Positions 5,334-8,456 of a DNA stretch of 8,456 bases are shown in pieces. How positions within the stretch are numbered: position 1 is the stretch's first letter; every line of letters starts with the position of its first letter. Location: contig VEPB01000282.1 of NCBI GenBank assembly GCA_012026715.1, positions 1 to 8,456 on the forward strand. The letters run 5' to 3'. The translations under genes and the position numbers were made by a program. The notes beneath the pieces were generated by a model that was not told the DNA's origin, ran no database searches, and saw nothing but the letters and a program-made list of their open reading frames with translations. Origin of the DNA: Methylococcaceae bacterium. GTDB lineage: Bacteria; Pseudomonadota; Gammaproteobacteria; Methylococcales; Methylococcaceae.

Positions 5334-6758
5334 ATGGCTCGAACCCGCCGCATCCATCTGATCAATCCCAGGGCCGATACGTTCGCGTCCCGACCGCTGT
5401 TTTTCGGAAAGGCGCTCTACTCCCCGGTCGCTGGGCTGCTCGCCGTAGCCGCGCTGATTCCGGAAGACGAGTTTGAAATCATCCTGACCGACGAGAACAT
5501 CGAGCCCATCGATTTCGACCTGAAGGTGGATATGGTGGGCATCTCGGCGATGACGTCCTATGTGAACCGCGGCTACGAAATCGCCGATGCCTTCCGGGCC
5601 CGCGGCGTTCCGGTCATCATGGGCGGGGTGCATGTCAGCTATTTGCCGCAGGAGGCGCTCAAGCACGCCGATGCCGTGGTGGTCGGCGAAGCCGAGCTGA
5701 TCATGGACAAGGTCCTCGACGACCTGCGGCGCGGTCGGCTAAAAGGCATCTACAAGGCCGATAGCCTGCACCCCATGGTCGGCATGCCGAAACCGAGGCA
5801 AGGGTTGCTAAAGAGCAACCGATACATCAACAAGGGATTCGTCCAGACCTCCCGCGGCTGCCACCACGGCTGCACCTTTTGCGCGGAACCGACGATGTAC
5901 GGCCTGCGATTCCGCTATCGGCCGGTGGACGAGATCATCGCCGAAATCGAACATATCGAAGAGCGGGTGATACTGCTCAACGATGCGGACTTTTTCGGCA
6001 CCCCCAAGCGCGCCATGGAAGTCATGAAAGCCTTCAAAGGAAGGGGGCTGCAATGGCAGGCTGCGGTCAATAGCCGCGACGCCCACGACGAGCGCCTGCT
6101 GGAGCTGGCGGCGGAAAGCGGCTGTTTCATGCTGTCCATCGGTTTCGAGTCCATTTCCCGGCAAACCCTGCGCAACGTGCACAAGTGCCAGAACGACCCG
6201 GATGCCTACCGCGAACTGGTCGGCAAGCTGCACCGCTACGGCATCATGGTACTGGGCCTGTTCATGTTCGGCTTCGAAGGCGATGAACCATCGGTGTTCG
6301 ACGAGACCTTGAAGTTCAACATCGACGCCCAGTTCGACATGTGCGGCTATTCGTTGCTGACGCCCTACCCTGGCACCATCAACTGGTTCGAGATGATGCG
6401 CCGCAAGCAGATCGTCTCTTTCGACTGGGATAAATACGACCAGTCCCACATCGTCTTCAAGCCGGCCGGATTGTCGGCCGATCAGCTCCAGCGCGGTTAT
6501 CTGGACACCTATGACGGGTTCTATACGGTGCCTTCGATGCTGCGCCGGTTTCCCTGGGACGGCTCCCGCAATCGGGCCAACTGGACCATCTACAACGCTT
6601 TCTTCCGCAGGGGAGGCGTGGTGACGCGGGATCCCGAGCAGTTGGTCGCCCGACCCACTCCCGCGCCGGAGTTCGCGGCCATGCCACCGCTGATGCCGCA
6701 AAAAGCCGCGTGGCGCGAGCTGGTGATGGGGACGGCGGACGCTGCAGGCTCCGAGTAA
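5334..6758 (+). CDS. B12-binding-type radical SAM protein, substrate unknown
   Basis: A 474-residue protein in the B12-binding radical SAM class. I chose the ATG at 5334 because GAGG sits 7 bases before it; an in-frame GTG at 5304 would add 10 unconvincing residues. The N-terminal third (about 1-145) is the Rossmann-like cobalamin-binding domain, with VDMVGISAMTS (65-75), VIMGGVHVSYLP (94-105) and DAVVVGEAE (113-121). The iron-sulfur motif is RGCHHGCTFC, with Cys176, Cys180 and Cys183 as 4Fe-4S ligands in the CX3CX2C pattern. The TIM-barrel region follows, with LLNDADFFGTP (214-224), LSIGFES (267-273) and MFGFEGDE (311-318), then a C-terminal region resembling DUF4070. Members use SAM radical chemistry, often methylating inert carbons in lipids, porphyrins or natural products. 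I do not recognise it as HpnP, HpnR or BchE. No pathway partner lies nearby. It meets the next gene tail to tail. Confidence 0.93.
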   Translation: MARTRRIHLINPRADTFASRPLFFGKALYSPVAGLLAVAALIPEDEFEIILTDENIEPIDFDLKVDMVGISAMTSYVNRGYEIADAFRARGVPVIMGGVHVSYLPQEALKHADAVVVGEAELIMDKVLDDLRRGRLKGIYKADSLHPMVGMPKPRQGLLKSNRYINKGFVQTSRGCHHGCTFCAEPTMYGLRFRYRPVDEIIAEIEHIEERVILLNDADFFGTPKRAMEVMKAFKGRGLQWQAAVNSRDAHDERLLELAAESGCFMLSIGFESISRQTLRNVHKCQNDPDAYRELVGKLHRYGIMVLGLFMFGFEGDEPSVFDETLKFNIDAQFDMCGYSLLTPYPGTINWFEMMRRKQIVSFDWDKYDQSHIVFKPAGLSADQLQRGYLDTYDGFYTVPSMLRRFPWDGSRNRANWTIYNAFFRRGGVVTRDPEQLVARPTPAPEFAAMPPLMPQKAAWRELVMGTADAAGSE

Positions 6759-6759
6759 T

Positions 6760-6782
6760 CGGGACCATCGCCCGCCTTCTTT
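6760..6782 (+). terminator. Weak terminator-like hairpin in the convergent gap
   Basis: CGGG (6760-6763) and CCCG (6771-6774) make a 4-bp stem followed by the pyrimidine stretch CCTTCTTTC. It fills the 26-base gap between the radical SAM stop and the stop of the converging exported-protein gene. The stem is short, so this is a tentative call. Confidence 0.25.
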
Positions 6783-6784
6783 CG

Positions 6785-7357
6785 TTAAGGGGTTTCGTAG
6801 TAGTACGTGGCACCCACTGCGGTGATCAACATTTGTTGCTTGCCACAGCGCGACCCATTGCAGGTGTTGGAAATGGTTAAGCGCGCTACCAGTCCGGTGT
6901 ATAGGTTCGGCAGCGGCTGGTCAAAATTCGCACTGACCTCGGTGTTGCTGCCAAACGGACCGGACCCGGTATTTTTTCCGGTCCAATCTTCCTTAAACGA
7001 TTGAATCAACCCTTGCCCGTCGATAGCGTCGATGTTGACGATCGTTGCATTACCGTCGAATCGGGGCTCCAGGGATAAAAGCTGGGTTCGTTGCCCGAGC
7101 ATGATGGTCGGCACCGATACCGGAACGATCACGATCGCCTGCCCGCCCGGTTTCACGGTGACCAACGTTCCTTCGGCATTTTGTTCGACCTTGGCCTTCC
7201 TGGAAGAAGTGTCCAGTGTCGCCGCGGAACCGTGAGTATAAACGCTCCCCACAGATTGCCCTGCTGCGGCTGGTGCCGACAAGACCAAGCAAATCGCAGT
7301 TCCGAGAACCGTCTGGAACAGTTTCCGAAACGAATCGGAACGCCCTGCTATTTCCAT
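6785..7357 (-). CDS. Small exported protein of unknown function
   Basis: A 190-residue protein. The start is the ATG at 7357-7355, because GAGGAG (7370-7365) lies 7 bases before it; an ATG five codons upstream overlaps that ribosome site and is unlikely. Residues 1-33 form a signal peptide: basic residues (R6, R11, K12), a hydrophobic core FQTVLGTAICLVLSAPAAA, and cleavage near AAA-G or AAG-Q. There is no lipobox cysteine at the cleavage site, so it is probably free in the periplasm or secreted. The mature part is rich in G, S, T and V, with predicted beta character and no membrane span. Cys166 and Cys171 (TCNGSRCG) could form a small disulfide loop near the C-terminus. I recognise no domain. 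It lies 181 bases after ligA on the same strand and could be read from it, but the strong ribosome site and the gap also allow its own promoter. Confidence 0.8.
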   Translation of the reverse strand: MEIAGRSDSFRKLFQTVLGTAICLVLSAPAAAGQSVGSVYTHGSAATLDTSSRKAKVEQNAEGTLVTVKPGGQAIVIVPVSVPTIMLGQRTQLLSLEPRFDGNATIVNIDAIDGQGLIQSFKEDWTGKNTGSGPFGSNTEVSANFDQPLPNLYTGLVARLTISNTCNGSRCGKQQMLITAVGATYYYETP

Positions 7358-7420
7358 TAGATGACTCCTCATGAGTTAGTTGGATGAAGTATTTGGATGA
7401 TAAATCGGGGATTCGAAGCC

Positions 7421-7431
7421 TTGACAGTCAA
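7421..7431. promoter_or_regulatory. TTGAC-A-GTCAA palindrome upstream of the exported-protein gene
   Basis: An 11-bp palindrome lies 64 bases before the start of the exported-protein gene. Read on the minus strand it contains TTGACT, a fair -35 box, but no -10 hexamer follows at 16-18 bases. It may be an operator or chance. Confidence 0.2.
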
Positions 7432-7455
7432 ACTCCGCCCAGGCTGGGTAAGACG

Positions 7456-7475
7456 GGAAATCCATGGCGATTTCC
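7456..7475 (-). terminator. Hairpin downstream of ligA
   Basis: GGAAATC and GATTTCC form a perfect 7-bp stem around a 6-base loop, 63 bases after the ligA stop. On the minus strand it is followed by CGTCTT, only mildly T-rich. It may end or trim the ligA transcript ahead of the exported-protein gene. Confidence 0.35.
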
Positions 7476-7538
7476 AAAGCGGAAAGGGCTAGCCGGAATA
7501 TCCCTTGTCACCCGATGGAATTATCTTGGGCGCAGAGG

Positions 7539-8456
7539 TCAGCCGTCAATCGCTTGCTTAGCCGGGTGCGCCTCAGCCTGCTTCAGCAACCGCATCAACC
7601 CCTCCTCGTCCAGCACCATCACGCCCAACTCCTCCGCCTTGGCCAGTTTGGAACCGGCTTCGGCTCCGGCGACGACATAGTCGGTCTTCTTGGAGACCGT
7701 GCCGGTGACCTTGCCTCCCAAAGCCTGCAGCCGGGCCTTGGCCTCGTCGCGGGTGAAGGCCTGGAGGGTGCCGGTCAGGACGAAGGTCTTGCCGGCCAGG
7801 GGCTGTTGCGTCGCCGGTTCGGCATCGGTTTCCTCCCAGCGCACGCCGGCTTGGCGCAGGCCGTCGATGACCTCGCGATTATGGGGCTGGCGAAAAAAGG
7901 CGGCGATGTGGCTGGCCATGGTCGGCCCCACGTCGGGAATGGCCTGCAGCGCGGCTTCGTCGGCGTTCATGATGCGCTCCAGGGAGCGCAAGTGGCGGGC
8001 CAGGTTCTGCGCGGTGACCTCCCCGACTTCCCGCACGCCTAGGGCATAGAGGAAGCGCGCCAGGGTGGTGGATTTGCTCCGTTCCAGCGCTGCGACCAGA
8101 TTCTCCGCCGATTTGCGGCCCATCCGCTCCAGCGGTTCCAGCTGCTCCACGGTAAGCCGGAACAAATCGGCGACGGTGTCGATCAGCCCCTTCTCCAGCA
8201 GCTGGTCCACCAGCTTGTCGCCCAGCCCCTCGATGTCCAGGGCGCGGCGCGAGGCGAAATGTTTGATGGCTTCCCTGTGCTGGGCCGGGCAGTACAAGCC
8301 CCCGGTGCAGCGGACGATGGCCTCGCCCTGTTCCGCTTCCACCTCGGAGCCGCACGCCGGACAGCGTTGTGGCATGGCGAACTCGCGGGCGTCGGCCGGC
8401 CGCAGTTCGGGGACGCTGCGGACCACCTCGGGAATCACGTCGCCGGCGCGGCGCAC
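7539..8456 (-). CDS. ligA: NAD+-dependent DNA ligase, C-terminal half
   Basis: The gene reads leftward, enters from the right edge without its start, and ends in TGA at 7541-7539. The 305 residues present begin inside the OB fold (RRAGDVIPEVV at 2-12). Next is the four-cysteine zinc finger with Cys32, Cys35, Cys50 and Cys56; the spacing 3-15-6 equals that of E. coli LigA. Helix-hairpin-helix repeats follow at about 66-185 (LDIEGLGDKLVDQL, LYALGVREVGEVTA, IPDVGPTMASHI). A BRCT domain lies at about 218-295 (GKTFVLTGTLQAFTR, LGGKVTGTVSKKTDYVVAG). LigA seals nicks between Okazaki fragments and after repair, using NAD+ to form the ligase-AMP intermediate. The adenylation domain with the catalytic lysine lies outside the window. 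It is intact over the visible part and is an ordinary housekeeping gene. Confidence 0.98.
   Translation of the reverse strand: MRRAGDVIPEVVRSVPELRPADAREFAMPQRCPACGSEVEAEQGEAIVRCTGGLYCPAQHREAIKHFASRRALDIEGLGDKLVDQLLEKGLIDTVADLFRLTVEQLEPLERMGRKSAENLVAALERSKSTTLARFLYALGVREVGEVTAQNLARHLRSLERIMNADEAALQAIPDVGPTMASHIAAFFRQPHNREVIDGLRQAGVRWEETDAEPATQQPLAGKTFVLTGTLQAFTRDEAKARLQALGGKVTGTVSKKTDYVVAGAEAGSKLAKAEELGVMVLDEEGLMRLLKQAEAHPAKQAIDG

Noticed and set aside
7409..7422. TTCGAA flanked by GGGG and CC, recalling a tRNA T-arm
   Set aside because: The flanking bases do not form a T-stem on either strand, and no anticodon or acceptor arm fits around it.
7384..8049. Plus-strand open frames across the ligA region
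   Set aside because: They are antisense to ligA or run into it; ligA is certain from its zinc finger, HhH and BRCT domains.

Overview
The window reads as GC-rich chromosomal DNA from a Gram-negative bacterium, most likely a gammaproteobacterium. Two TonB-dependent outer-membrane receptors require an outer membrane, and the NAD+-dependent DNA ligase has the same zinc-finger spacing as E. coli LigA. A methanotroph of the Methylococcus type would fit, but that is an impression and not shown by the sequence. There is no rRNA, tRNA, CRISPR array, transposase or phage gene.

Layout. Positions 1-1795 (minus) hold a TonB-dependent receptor whose C-terminal end is cut off by the left edge. A 231-base divergent spacer (1796-2026) carries a cluster of GGGAA/TTCCC half-sites, several of them palindromic. 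Positions 2027-4318 (plus) hold a complete second receptor of a different subfamily. From 4319 to 5333 lies about 1 kb without a conventional gene but rich in inverted repeats. It includes two hairpins after the receptor and a 21-residue, fully hydrophobic ORF on the minus strand (4584-4519) with a near-ideal ribosome binding site. Upstream of that ORF are inverted repeats that can pair in mutually exclusive ways. Positions 5334-6758 (plus) encode a cobalamin-binding-type radical SAM protein of unknown substrate. Converging on it is 6785-7357 (minus), a small exported protein of unknown function. Positions 7539-8456 (minus) are the C-terminal half of ligA, cut by the right edge.

How the genes relate. 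The two receptors share a divergent control region and are probably regulated together for uptake of scarce metal complexes or cofactors; neither substrate can be read from the sequence. The radical SAM gene stands alone with no recognisable pathway partner. The exported protein follows ligA on the same strand but has its own strong ribosome binding site and a 181-base gap, so shared transcription is uncertain. No defence or biosynthetic system is evident. The least explained parts are the 21-residue membrane peptide with its structured surroundings, the palindrome cluster between the receptors, and the orphan radical SAM enzyme.
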